NCBI RefSeq assembly: GCF_013314535.1
Contig: NZ_JABUAE010000012.1
Span: 57,526-121,525 of the forward strand
Direction of reading: 5' to 3'
Length of the DNA stretch: 64,000 nt
Origin: Bacillus sp. Xin1
Lineage (GTDB): Bacteria > Bacillota > Bacilli > Bacillales > Bacillaceae_G
The notes beneath the pieces were generated by a model. That model was not told the origin of the DNA. It saw only the letters and a program-made list of their open reading frames with translations, and searched no databases. Position 1 is the first letter of the stretch. Every line of letters starts with the position of its first letter. A program made the position numbers and the translations under genes. This document shows positions 17,335-25,729 of this stretch, piece after piece.

Positions 17335-18354
17335 TCAACTCGCTGTATTTTTTTTCGAGCTTTCAAATAAAACTGAGATATCTTTTAATGTTATGAGGTT
17401 TTGTTTTATTATCGATTCTATTACCTCTAAACCTATTTTTTCAGAGAACTGTTTTTTTTCTTCAGAGAGAAACTGAGTGGAAGCATCATTATATAATGAT
17501 TTTAATTCTGGTATTAATTTACTGTATAAGTAAATAATAAAGAAAGTATTATTATCTTGAAATTCAAGGAGTTTCAATACCTCTGATTGATTTGTATAAA
17601 TTTGAGTATTAGACTTATCATCAACTGTAAAAACAATGTCTATGTCTTTATTTTTCAACCTAGCAGTAATTGTTTTTAGAGTTTCTCCGTTACTTATAAA
17701 AGCTTTAGTTATTATAAGTTCCGATGTTTGATCTGATGTTCCTTTAAAAATGTTTTGTTCATCACCGATATTACCAATAAAACCACTTATATTCATTAAC
17801 TTAAGTCCGTCTGCTAGAGAGCCTTTATTCTGAGTAAACTTAAAAAATAGCCAATTAAATAAATCAGATTGAATATCATAAGTATAATCCTGCTTAGCTA
17901 TGTAATTGGTTCCAATAAGTTTTTTTACCCTCTCTACATGAAACTCATTTGATGTGCAGATAATTATATAAACAGAATCATTCATACAAAAAAAGTACGT
18001 CATAACTTGAGTATCGTTAACTCTGTCTGCTTTAGGAAGAAATTGACCAATTGAATTCTTCTTTCTTTTCTTTGTATATTCAATATTTGCAGTAGCAAAC
18101 ATAAATTGAGCAATATTCTGTTCAGATTCTTCATTTGCTTCAGTTAATTCAATTTCATTTAGTTCAGATGATTCTTCCCATGTATAATAAAAGTTTTTTT
18201 CATCATCAGATAAAGTCTCTGCTTGCTTAGTATCTTTTTTAGATATTTTAAGTGCTTCAGCATAACTTTTATTTAGTATATTTTTTTCTACATCAGCCAA
18301 ACTAGTTATCCCTGTTAGTTTAAACAATTTACAAGTTAATTTAGAAACTGCCAA
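17335..18354 (-). CDS. Unrecognised 339-aa protein, third gene of the unknown operon
   Basis: Family not recognised. No signal peptide or clear membrane helix. An N-terminal Leu/Lys-rich part and an acidic linker (about 45-85) precede an alpha/beta region with hydrophobic strands (QVMTYFFCMNDSVYIIICTS, then IDIVFTVDD and TFFIIYLYSKLIPEL) and a helical C-terminus. This could be a nuclease- or sensor-like alpha/beta domain, but no catalytic motif is evident to me. The TTG start has AGGGGG 7 nt upstream and lies 2 nt after the stop of the membrane-protein gene, so it is coupled to it. AT-rich unlike the neighbouring hsd genes, suggesting a separate origin. Confidence 0.75.
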   Translation of the reverse strand: MAVSKLTCKLFKLTGITSLADVEKNILNKSYAEALKISKKDTKQAETLSDDEKNFYYTWEESSELNEIELTEANEESEQNIAQFMFATANIEYTKKRKKNSIGQFLPKADRVNDTQVMTYFFCMNDSVYIIICTSNEFHVERVKKLIGTNYIAKQDYTYDIQSDLFNWLFFKFTQNKGSLADGLKLMNISGFIGNIGDEQNIFKGTSDQTSELIITKAFISNGETLKTITARLKNKDIDIVFTVDDKSNTQIYTNQSEVLKLLEFQDNNTFFIIYLYSKLIPELKSLYNDASTQFLSEEKKQFSEKIGLEVIESIIKQNLITLKDISVLFESSKKNTAS

Positions 18355-18356
18355 TT

Positions 18357-19073
18357 CTATTCCCCCTTACAAGTTACTTTCAATGGATCACACTCAATTG
18401 ATAATAAAGTCCCTGAGATTATCCTTGTAATATATCCGAATTTTTCTGTTGTTATCACATAATCCAAAGCAGTCACATCATTTTTCACTCTAATGGGCTT
18501 TACTTTAAACTGTTCGTTTAATCTATGACTTCTTTCTGGAAAAGTCTTTCCTTTAATTTCAATTTCTCCGAGTAAATCAATTGAGATATTTCGTTCTGAT
18601 AATCTAAATGCCCCAGCTGTATCTGAATCCCACTTATCAAAAAAAGAAACATCTAATATTTCAGGATTAAAATATATATTAAGCTTTAATCCCATTTTTT
18701 TTATCAATAGATTCGAAAGCCATCCTCCTGGATTAAGAACAATTTCTATCTCAACATCTTTTTCATCATATTCACAATCATTTGGTATAAACTTACAACT
18801 ACTTCTTTTTGTCCCATCTAGTTTTGTTACCAGTGAGACATTCATTCTTTTTATATTAGCTTTTATTTTCGACCATATATATGAGGTTAAAATTAATACA
18901 ATTGCTATAATGAATGTAATTACAGCACTTAAAGTTGTCTTCTTTAAAATTTCATTTTCATAACCTAATGTCTTTAAAATATTATATACAAAGTTCTGTT
19001 GATCAGTGGCTACAAATGCAACAATCAGTGTAATTATAAACGTTTTTAATGATTGAATAATTTTATCTTTCAT
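18357..19073 (-). CDS. Membrane protein with two helices and a beta-rich cytoplasmic domain, second gene of the unknown operon
   Basis: 238 aa. Two N-terminal membrane segments (about residues 8-25, LKTFIITLIVAFVA, and 46-66, TLSAVITFIIAIVLILTSYI), followed by a Lys/Arg-rich stretch and a beta-rich domain (about 80-238, with VEIEIVLNPGGWLSN and NISIDLLGEIEIKG). The two-helix-plus-beta layout recalls membrane effectors of anti-phage systems such as Cap15, but I see no specific motif and no cyclase gene nearby, so this is only a comparison. Its start overlaps the stop of the 171-aa gene by 4 nt. Confidence 0.75.
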   Translation of the reverse strand: MKDKIIQSLKTFIITLIVAFVATDQQNFVYNILKTLGYENEILKKTTLSAVITFIIAIVLILTSYIWSKIKANIKRMNVSLVTKLDGTKRSSCKFIPNDCEYDEKDVEIEIVLNPGGWLSNLLIKKMGLKLNIYFNPEILDVSFFDKWDSDTAGAFRLSERNISIDLLGEIEIKGKTFPERSHRLNEQFKVKPIRVKNDVTALDYVITTEKFGYITRIISGTLLSIECDPLKVTCKGE

Positions 19074-19585
19074 ACAAGCATCACCGGTCCAAAACCAAGA
19101 AAATCTATTAGTTTTTTAATATCATCAAGTTCATTTTCAGATAGATCATCGTCTATTCCTAGTACACCATTTGATTTTAAAGTAACCATGTGGCGATTTT
19201 TTGTGCGGAAGTAAACTTTCATGATCGGATATTCAAAGTCTTCTATAACTGATTTTAATAGTTCCGAATCAAATTCTTCACCATCTAATACATCCTCAAT
19301 ATCAATATTTTTAAATTCACAATCGACGAGAGTTAAATTGAGCCTTTCTTGCGCTGTTATAAGATCTAAAAACTTATGATTACTCATTATAAGTTGTTTT
19401 ACTGTACTCTCCAAAAAGATTTTATATATATTATCATCCATTAACCAGTCATTAAAAGATTGAGGAGAATATTGAATTCCATAAGAATATCCATTTTCAC
19501 CCACTATGACATTATTCAAAGATATCTGCTTATAAAAAGGTTTTTTCTTATCATTTGGTTGAAATAGAATTTTATAGAAATTCAC
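19070..19585 (-). CDS. Unrecognised 171-aa acidic protein, first gene of the unknown operon
   Basis: Soluble, acidic, no signal peptide. Reads like a compact alpha/beta protein: FYKQISLNNVIVGENGYSYG at the N-terminus, repeated Asp/Glu clusters (DIEDVLDGEEFDSELL) and an acidic C-terminal helix (DDLSENELDDIKKLIDFLG). Family unknown. Starts with GTG at 19,585, with GGAGG 9 nt upstream. First of three tightly packed genes (4-nt overlap, then 2-nt gap), so all three products are probably made in proportion. A TATAAT box about 90 nt upstream can drive the operon. Confidence 0.72.
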   Translation of the reverse strand: MNFYKILFQPNDKKKPFYKQISLNNVIVGENGYSYGIQYSPQSFNDWLMDDNIYKIFLESTVKQLIMSNHKFLDLITAQERLNLTLVDCEFKNIDIEDVLDGEEFDSELLKSVIEDFEYPIMKVYFRTKNRHMVTLKSNGVLGIDDDLSENELDDIKKLIDFLGFGPVMLV

Positions 19586-19648
19586 AATAGTTTCCTCCTT
19601 TTCTAATAGCTAATATTAAAACAGCTATATATATTATGACAAGATAAT

Positions 19649-19679
19649 TAGCTATGGAATTACCCATAGTAATATTATA
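19649..19679 (-). promoter_or_regulatory. Promoter and inverted repeat of the unknown three-gene operon
   Basis: TATAAT (19,679-19,674, minus strand) lies about 90 nt before the GTG at 19,585. The downstream inverted repeat CTATGG-AATTAC-CCATAG (19,653-19,670) could be an operator; no clear -35 box is visible. Confidence 0.4.
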
Positions 19680-19754
19680 CCAAATATAAACAAACGTATA
19701 GTAAAAAAAATGTCTACTTCAAAAAGATGGTACATGAAGCTAGAATCATTTCCT

Positions 19755-19796
19755 AAAAAAAACCCACCAACACTTATTGTATTGGTGGGTTTTTTG
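19755..19796. terminator. Bidirectional hairpin between the unknown operon and guaA remnant
   Basis: Stem AAAAAACCCACCAATA / TATTGGTGGGTTTTTT with a short loop and T-run. Confidence 0.85.
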
Positions 19797-19890
19797 GTGG
19801 TAAACAAGTTAATATTTAATTGTTTTAGCCATTACATAATAGCTAAAACGTTTTTAGAACGGTAATTTCACTTCAAATAATGTTATATCT

Positions 19891-20005
19891 TTATTCCCAC
19901 TCGATAGTTGCTGGTGGCTTAGAAGTAATGTCATACACGATGCAGTCGATATGTGCTATATCATGAAGGAATGTAATTAAACTGACAACTGCATTTATTT
20001 AAGTA
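19891..20005 (-). pseudogene. guaA: 3' end of guaA (GMP synthase) stranded inside the island
   Basis: The minus strand encodes about 37 residues ending [15 protein letters not shown] and stop, the hallmark C-terminus of GMP synthase. Nothing of the rest of guaA is present. The 3' end of guaA is a well-known attachment site of genomic islands in Firmicutes and other bacteria, so this is probably an att remnant moved with an earlier island. Confidence 0.8.
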
Positions 20006-20056
20006 GGCCACATAAAATATTCAATCATTTTTATAAAAACTTAAGGAATCCAAAAT

Positions 20057-20103
20057 TAAAACCCACACATTTTGATCAAACTTTTTCAAAGTGTGTGGGT
20101 TTC
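20057..20103 (-). terminator. Terminator of the recombinase operon
   Basis: Stem AAACCCACACATTTTGA / TTTCAAAGTGTGTGGGTTT just downstream of the stop of the coiled-coil gene (20,110). Confidence 0.8.
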
Positions 20104-20109
20104 TTCTAT

Positions 20110-20793
20110 CTATTCCCAATCGAGATTAAATAACTCATTAAGCTTTTTTATCTTTTTATCGTTTACATCAATAGTATTTGCAATTTCTGATTCATTTTGA
20201 AAAACCTTATTAGGGCTATTTAATTCTAAAACTTGTGAAGCTTGATTTGGTAAGGTAATAACTTCTGTCTTCACATTAGCTTGTTTTAACTTTTCTGATT
20301 GTTCGTATAAGTGAGGAAAATAACTTTCAGCAACAATTTGATTATACAGTGTTTCGTAGTGAATCTTCTGACCTGTCACTTTAGATAATTGCTCTTTTAA
20401 GCACTCTATTTCTAACTGCATTTTTTGTATAGATTCTTCAAACCTTGCTAATTTTTTTGCGTCTGTATAGAGATCACTAATAATGTTTAATAACTTTGCG
20501 ATCTCATTTTTTAATTCTATTGTATTAGCACCATATTTTAAAAACAATTCTTCAACACTAGGAATCGTTATAATCCCACTTTCATCAAGTTTAGGAATGT
20601 GAACAGGTGAATTTAAATGATTTATAAATTCTTTCATTCGCCTACTCCATGTATTCCTCCCTATTCCAGTTTCATTTTCTAATAATAGCGATGTTAATTT
20701 ACGATTAGGTTGTTTGTATTTAACTTCTAAAGCAATTTGCTTTAAATCCTCATCAGACCATTTTTGGGGTTTACCTCTTTTAGTATTTACCAT
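20110..20793 (-). CDS. TnpC-like coiled-coil DNA-binding protein of the recombinase operon
   Basis: About 227 aa. N-terminal helix-turn-helix-like part (KWSDEDLKQIALEVKYK, then TGIGRNTWSRRMKEFINHL) followed by a long coiled coil (about 100-150, IELKNEIAKLLNIISDLYTD to LEIECLKEQLSKVTG). It occupies the place of TnpC, the accessory protein that sets orientation and efficiency in Tn554-type transposition. The ATG at 20,793 has GGGTGAT 6 nt upstream and overlaps the end of the preceding recombinase by 14 nt. Role inferred from position and shape. Confidence 0.7.
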   Translation of the reverse strand: MVNTKRGKPQKWSDEDLKQIALEVKYKQPNRKLTSLLLENETGIGRNTWSRRMKEFINHLNSPVHIPKLDESGIITIPSVEELFLKYGANTIELKNEIAKLLNIISDLYTDAKKLARFEESIQKMQLEIECLKEQLSKVTGQKIHYETLYNQIVAESYFPHLYEQSEKLKQANVKTEVITLPNQASQVLELNSPNKVFQNESEIANTIDVNDKKIKKLNELFNLDWE

Positions 20794-22417
20794 TCTTATC
20801 ACCCGCAATATTAGCATCTATTTTAGATTTCAATTCCATATATTGTTGCAACCTTTTCGCCGCTGATTTTCTTTCAACTGTATTTAAGTCATGACCATGT
20901 CTTTGTGGCAATGAAAATAAACTTTCTAAAAGTGAAATAGCCTCTTCAATTCGATGTTTTAAATCTTCAGAATGACTAGATAGCCACTTAATAGCATCGT
21001 CTTTTTCATTTATACTAGGTGAGAAAATATATTTTGGACAAAACTCACAAAACTCAATACAAGTATTTGGGAAATTCCCTTTAAGCTCTGAACATAAACC
21101 GTATTGAACTCTACCTACGTGTATTTCGGTTATCTTCTCTTTCTCAATGTTAGATTTATGAACAATATATTTTTTCCATCCTATGATAGAATTGTCCATT
21201 CTATAGCCAATCTCTGTTTCGAGCTTTAATTGAGCCAGCCTATATACATATGATTGCACGAAATGTTTAGCATGACTAAAATAACCTTGCGTAACTCTAA
21301 GCTCTGTATGACCAGCTAGTGTAGCGATATTATGCATACTAAAACCTTGTAAACACATATTGATGATGGCAAAATGACGAGTATCCCCAGCTTTCACACG
21401 TTCCAAATTGTATCTTCCATATTTCTCTTCTACGATTATTTTATAGAATTGATCTTTTAAATCATTAAAATTTCTTAAATTCATTATTGGATTCTTCTTT
21501 TTCCTTCTAACTTTATAATTTAAGCTGAACATTTCTGATGGAAAAAAATATTCCGAGTAAGGAAAATATATATTTACTTTGTCCCTGATTTCTTTTAAAA
21601 GTTGATATGTTTTTTGGTCAATTACAACTGAATCGTATTTTATAGAAAAGCCAATGGTAGCAGACTTATTTTTTATTCGTGGAATCGAAATTGTATAAGG
21701 TTCATTTTTACTGTCATCATAAGATAGGCAATCTTTTTTGAGTTTTAGAAGTTCACTTGGACGCATAGGCAATGTATTAGTGAGTAGCCACCAGACTAGA
21801 ATTGGCGTGTAACTTATAGTTTCTTCTACATTATGATTTTTAAAATAATGGTTAATGATATCATCTAATTCAAGTACATCTTGAAAATCAGGTAAATCTC
21901 TGGATGTTTTAGAGTGGTTAGGCATATTTGAGCAAATATTAAGGATTTCTTGATAATTATCAATCCTATAGAAATCTATAAAATTAGACGTAGCATTAAC
22001 CATGTGATAACCAAGGTATTTATATTTTTCAATACTCTCAACTAGTACGCTTTTTAATTGGATTAAATCCCCAAAACCTTGCGAGCTAAGTATAATCTTT
22101 CTTAATGAAGCTAACTCATCATAAATGGTTTTAGGCGTTTTACCTGATATAAGCCTGAGCAACATATAAAACTTTAAATGTTCATTAATTTTGGGATAAC
22201 TAATTAAATCAAACTTTATTTGTAAATTTAATTGTGATAAAGGATCATAAACAAACCATAAATTTTCTTCAAAAGAGTTACTTTTTATAATCTCACTTTC
22301 AACTAAATCATCAAAAATCTGTTTATAGTCTTTTAACAACAAATCATCTTTAGAAATTTGTTGAATAGATTCTATTTTATAAAAACTCGATTCATTTAAA
22401 AGCTTTCTAATTTCCAT
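20780..22417 (-). CDS. Tyrosine recombinase 3 of the island
   Basis: About 545 aa. Catalytic-domain signs: first Arg in MRPSELLKLKKDCL, second box GDTRHFAIINMCL, then AGHTELRVTQGYFSH with the nucleophile Tyr. In the second box the usual His before DLRH is Gly. A Cys-rich zinc-like cluster (CIEFCEFCPKY) and a helical tail follow, as in TnpB-type recombinases. The ATG at 22,417 has AGGAG 6 nt upstream, better than the ATG at 22,450, and overlaps the preceding gene by 11 nt. Confidence 0.85.
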   Translation of the reverse strand: MEIRKLLNESSFYKIESIQQISKDDLLLKDYKQIFDDLVESEIIKSNSFEENLWFVYDPLSQLNLQIKFDLISYPKINEHLKFYMLLRLISGKTPKTIYDELASLRKIILSSQGFGDLIQLKSVLVESIEKYKYLGYHMVNATSNFIDFYRIDNYQEILNICSNMPNHSKTSRDLPDFQDVLELDDIINHYFKNHNVEETISYTPILVWWLLTNTLPMRPSELLKLKKDCLSYDDSKNEPYTISIPRIKNKSATIGFSIKYDSVVIDQKTYQLLKEIRDKVNIYFPYSEYFFPSEMFSLNYKVRRKKKNPIMNLRNFNDLKDQFYKIIVEEKYGRYNLERVKAGDTRHFAIINMCLQGFSMHNIATLAGHTELRVTQGYFSHAKHFVQSYVYRLAQLKLETEIGYRMDNSIIGWKKYIVHKSNIEKEKITEIHVGRVQYGLCSELKGNFPNTCIEFCEFCPKYIFSPSINEKDDAIKWLSSHSEDLKHRIEEAISLLESLFSLPQRHGHDLNTVERKSAAKRLQQYMELKSKIDANIAGDKNGKY

Positions 22418-24353
22418 ATTCAACTCCTGACAAATAGATTTTGTGAGCATATCGCTTCAATAAACCATTGATTTGATTAACATCTACATAAGCTTTTACA
22501 TAACTTTTACCGAAAGTGTTATTAGCTTCACTCAGTATCAATAAACATTGCAGTAGAAAGCGACTTTGCCTTTTTAAAAGATTTTCATTATCACTTCCCT
22601 GTATTGAAGTTAGGAGTCTGAGAATCTCCTGATTTAATTGAATTAGAATCAAATTTTGTGGAAGGACATATTCACAATACATGCAATTCATTAAAGCTGG
22701 ATAAGCACAATTTGGAAATACTAAACATTGTGCATGTTCAATTTTAGATGGCATAGAATAAATCGATAATTCCAAAAATAACTCATGTAATTGCTGTTTA
22801 TTTAAACGCATAACTCGATGTATAACTTTTAACCTCTTTTCATAGATTGCATTCATTACTTCCACAACTGAATCATTATCAGTCTCCTCTATAATGGCAG
22901 GGGTTAAATAATTAGAAACATAAGCTGCTATTGATTCAGTTTCTTTAAGAGAGAGGTGTTCTTTTATTTCTTCAATTATAGTGGTTCTATCTTCTAGATT
23001 TAAGGTTTTATAGTTATCGTTATACGTAAATCTTAATAATTGCTCATATAACCATCCAAAATTTCCTCTCCGAAAAATATTAATAGAAACCCTTCCAATG
23101 GATCCATCTTTATTCATCATCTGTATATAAGCTTTTGTGGTATCTTCACTTTTATGTGATCTTGCATTTTGGGCTAAAGTTAGTGCTAGTTCAGAATCAA
23201 AAGCATCTCCTTCAGTTACAGATCCGTATAAGTATGTTGCCAAAGAACGGTTCATTATTAAGCTACTAAATCTAAACCCTTCAAATTCTTTATAATATTC
23301 AAAGAATTTCGAATGTCTCTCTCTTCTACCTTGGGTTTTAATTCTACGATACTTGCCTTCAATAAAAGTTTCCAACTGTAATGTATTAGTTTCTCTTAAT
23401 CGCTCCGATAAAACTAATGCATAAGCTAGTGGTTTCTCCAAGTTTGAAGGTACTAAAAAGGTGAGTAACTCATTAGTTTTAGCTGCCCGCTTATTTCTAA
23501 AGGCAAGATACAAAGTCTTAATTATCATTTGAATTTGATATTCATTTAGTGTGAAATTTTTAATGTAAAAGTCTGATTCTTGAATGCCAAGTTCTTTTAA
23601 GTTCAAGTGGGGTGTATTAAGAATTAAATCACTTCCTCGTATAAAGTCACAGCATAGTAAAGTAACATATACCCACATATTTGCATACTCTCTACTATTA
23701 AAACTTTTTTCGACATGAAGTTCTATATTTTGTACATGCTTATATATTTGATTAAAAGTTGAAGCTGAATAAATTTCTTGTTCCTCATGTTTAGTTTTTT
23801 GAGCAGCTAACAACTTATTCTTTAGAGGGATATTTTTTTGATCAAACACGTATGATAGAAATCGAGTAAATAGCAATTTTTCCTTCGCAGTAAGCAGGCC
23901 TTCCTTTAAAAACAATTGATTTAATTCCTCTATATCAACTTCGAAGACTTCCCTAGATAAGTTTTTTTGGAGTTTATTATGAAAATTAATAAATTGACTA
24001 ATAGTATCTTTTTTATAAAATGTAGAGCCTGTACACTTGTTAAAGTAAGCTTGTGAATACGTTATAAATAGCATTCGAGTATCCATAAACAAATTATTTT
24101 GTTGTGTTTCATTAGTTATTCTATTTATCGCATATTCACAGTCAATCTCCACAAGATTATCACGGTCTTCGAGAAATTGTTTGTATTTTATCAGCTCTTC
24201 TTTTGGTATAAAAACTCGACCATTTATTTTTTTTACATTCATTTTATGATTGGATTGCTTTGAATAAAGGCTATTTTGAATAGAAACCATACTCCTACCA
24301 AGAATCTCCGAAGTTTCTTTAATTGAATAATAATCTTTATTTAATTGAATCAT
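22407..24353 (-). CDS. Tyrosine recombinase-like protein 2 of the island (divergent active site)
   Basis: 648 aa, about the size of Tn554 TnpB (630 aa). The N-terminus is a MerR/excisionase-like helix-turn-helix (YYSIKETSEILGRSMVSIQN, then NGRVFIPKEELIKY). The C-terminal half has a recombinase-like box (FSSLIMNRSLATYL) and SHKSEDTTKAYIQM with a candidate Tyr, but the canonical first Arg box and HxxR are not obvious. Cysteines follow in FPNCAYPALMNCMYCEY. It may assist rather than cut. It overlaps both neighbours, so it belongs to the operon. Confidence 0.75.
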   Translation of the reverse strand: MIQLNKDYYSIKETSEILGRSMVSIQNSLYSKQSNHKMNVKKINGRVFIPKEELIKYKQFLEDRDNLVEIDCEYAINRITNETQQNNLFMDTRMLFITYSQAYFNKCTGSTFYKKDTISQFINFHNKLQKNLSREVFEVDIEELNQLFLKEGLLTAKEKLLFTRFLSYVFDQKNIPLKNKLLAAQKTKHEEQEIYSASTFNQIYKHVQNIELHVEKSFNSREYANMWVYVTLLCCDFIRGSDLILNTPHLNLKELGIQESDFYIKNFTLNEYQIQMIIKTLYLAFRNKRAAKTNELLTFLVPSNLEKPLAYALVLSERLRETNTLQLETFIEGKYRRIKTQGRRERHSKFFEYYKEFEGFRFSSLIMNRSLATYLYGSVTEGDAFDSELALTLAQNARSHKSEDTTKAYIQMMNKDGSIGRVSINIFRRGNFGWLYEQLLRFTYNDNYKTLNLEDRTTIIEEIKEHLSLKETESIAAYVSNYLTPAIIEETDNDSVVEVMNAIYEKRLKVIHRVMRLNKQQLHELFLELSIYSMPSKIEHAQCLVFPNCAYPALMNCMYCEYVLPQNLILIQLNQEILRLLTSIQGSDNENLLKRQSRFLLQCLLILSEANNTFGKSYVKAYVDVNQINGLLKRYAHKIYLSGVEYGN

Positions 24354-25584
24354 GACCGTTCAACTTCCTTTCAATAATTTTAGGGATGTATGCCTCATGC
24401 ATATTATCTAATTTCTCTTCAATTTTTTGGTGCATTCTTGGTGTTGAAACCATATAGGAGAGTGCAGATTCTAGACTAGAATCACCTCGTAAATGTGCAA
24501 TTTCATAAGGGTTTTGTGCCTCATTTGCAATGAGATTTGTAAATGTACCCCGTCCTATATGAGTAGACCATTTAACACTTTTTAAATGTTGAGCTACTAA
24601 GCGATGTTCAATATTATTTGAAGTTTCTAAGGTGGATATTAATTTGATTTTGCATTTTTCAAAATACTGTCTATAGCTTCTACCAGACATCGGTTGTTCA
24701 TCGGTGTTTAAAAACAAAGCATTAGTTTGTTTAGAGGAATATAGCTTTAAATGCTGTCGAATCAAGGTAGTTCCCCAGCCTTTCACATCTAATACTACCT
24801 GAGACCGTGTCTTTTTTACTGAGGCATGCTCTTTTAAATCTGTTCTGAAATTTTGATTTTCTATTTTTAATATAAATTCTTTATTTGCTAGAGATTTTGA
24901 TATTTGTGTACGTTTTAAATTAACTACTTCTGAAACTCGTAGTCCTCCAAATATCTGGAGATATATTCCTAAAGTAATTCTTGGAGTATGTGTAGAGGCA
25001 ATTTCTAAAAATAATGGTATATATTCAAATGGCAAAATGTGTTCAATTTCTTTAATCTTCTGTTGTGGATAAACTACTTTGAAAGGAGATTTATAATATA
25101 ACTTATTGTGTTCGTTTTTTTCTTGTTTAAAATCGGTTAAACTAACCTTTGAGAATAGTAATTTGCTTATTCCCCAAGTATAGAAGTGCACTAAGGTTCT
25201 TTCAGCATCTTTAACAGTATCTTGAGAAACCTTATTGGTCCCCAACCAATTTAAGTATGTTGAGCCATGTGAGATAGTCAATTCTGTTAAATTTTTGATT
25301 TTCAAACTTGGATAATATTTTATTAAGTAGTTTAAAAACTTCACTATATTTGTAGCATGCTTTTTCTGAGTATTAAATGACTTATACCCCCATTTTTCAA
25401 TAATAAAATTGCTAAGATGATGAATTACATATGTGTCCTTTTCGACGTTTTTAAGAGCAATTAATGAAATATGTTTTTTCTCTTTAACTGTTTGATTTTC
25501 TTCAATCACATAATCAATCCAAATTGGTTGGTTTATAAATTTAAGATTTTCATTCACATTTTTTACTGAGATTAATTCCCCCAC
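24337..25584 (-). CDS. Tyrosine recombinase 1 of the island (TnpA-like)
   Basis: About 415 aa. SAM-like core-binding domain (about 55-150), then a catalytic domain with Arg in FGGLRVSEVVNLKR, a HxxR-type box STHIGRGTFTNLI, LRGDSSLESALSYM with candidate Tyr. First gene of the four-gene operon, reading away from the right island end, whose last bases are only about 140 bp upstream; TnpA is placed the same way in Tn554. The GTG at 25,584 follows GGGGGAG at good distance and is preferred to the TTG at 25,614. It overlaps the next gene by 17 nt. Confidence 0.88.
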   Translation of the reverse strand: MGELISVKNVNENLKFINQPIWIDYVIEENQTVKEKKHISLIALKNVEKDTYVIHHLSNFIIEKWGYKSFNTQKKHATNIVKFLNYLIKYYPSLKIKNLTELTISHGSTYLNWLGTNKVSQDTVKDAERTLVHFYTWGISKLLFSKVSLTDFKQEKNEHNKLYYKSPFKVVYPQQKIKEIEHILPFEYIPLFLEIASTHTPRITLGIYLQIFGGLRVSEVVNLKRTQISKSLANKEFILKIENQNFRTDLKEHASVKKTRSQVVLDVKGWGTTLIRQHLKLYSSKQTNALFLNTDEQPMSGRSYRQYFEKCKIKLISTLETSNNIEHRLVAQHLKSVKWSTHIGRGTFTNLIANEAQNPYEIAHLRGDSSLESALSYMVSTPRMHQKIEEKLDNMHEAYIPKIIERKLNGHDSIK

Positions 25585-25709
25585 TAACTCTCCCCCTTTT
25601 TTAATTATGTGCAATGAATTTTAAAGTTTATCATCCCCTAACTCCTTATGAAATTAATAATTAAGCATCTTTGATGTTCTTTAATATTGAGTATATTATT
25701 ATTGTACAT

Positions 25710-25729
25710 CATTATGGAGATAAGCAGGT
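25710..25729. repeat. Right end of island: terminal inverted repeat plus core GCAGGT
   Basis: Read inward on the minus strand it is TTATCTCCATAATG, matching the left end. The flanking hexamer GCAGGT (25,724-25,729) also encodes Ala-Gly but differs from the left GCTGGG at two synonymous positions, so one hexamer probably came with the element. Confidence 0.65.

Larger units (their letters stand above)
4718..25723. mobile_element. About 21-kb Tn554-like genomic island inserted in topB
   Basis: Boundaries are given by the break and resumption of topB. The outermost bases inside are TTATCTCTATAA (left) and, inverted, TTATCTCCATAA (right). Leftward from the right end run four overlapping genes: three tyrosine-recombinase-type proteins and a coiled-coil protein. 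Cargo: complete topB, type I R-M system, C-like regulator, unrecognised three-gene operon, 219-aa unknown gene. Older debris (IS3 OrfA, integrase pseudogene, guaA 3' end) shows it is composite. The recombinase set, short terminal repeats and lack of a long direct repeat resemble Tn554-family transposons more than a phage or ICE; no conjugation genes are visible. Confidence 0.88.

Noticed and set aside
17335-18354. Kiwa KwaB-like protein
   Set aside because: Size is similar and a membrane-protein gene is adjacent, but I could not see matching motifs and the gene number differs.
18357-19073. CBASS effector (Cap15-like)
   Set aside because: Only the two-helix plus beta layout agrees; no cyclase/nucleotidyltransferase gene is adjacent.
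4718-25723. Integrative conjugative element or prophage
   Set aside because: No relaxase, type IV secretion, capsid, terminase or lysis genes are present; the recombinase set and ends fit a Tn554-like transposon better.
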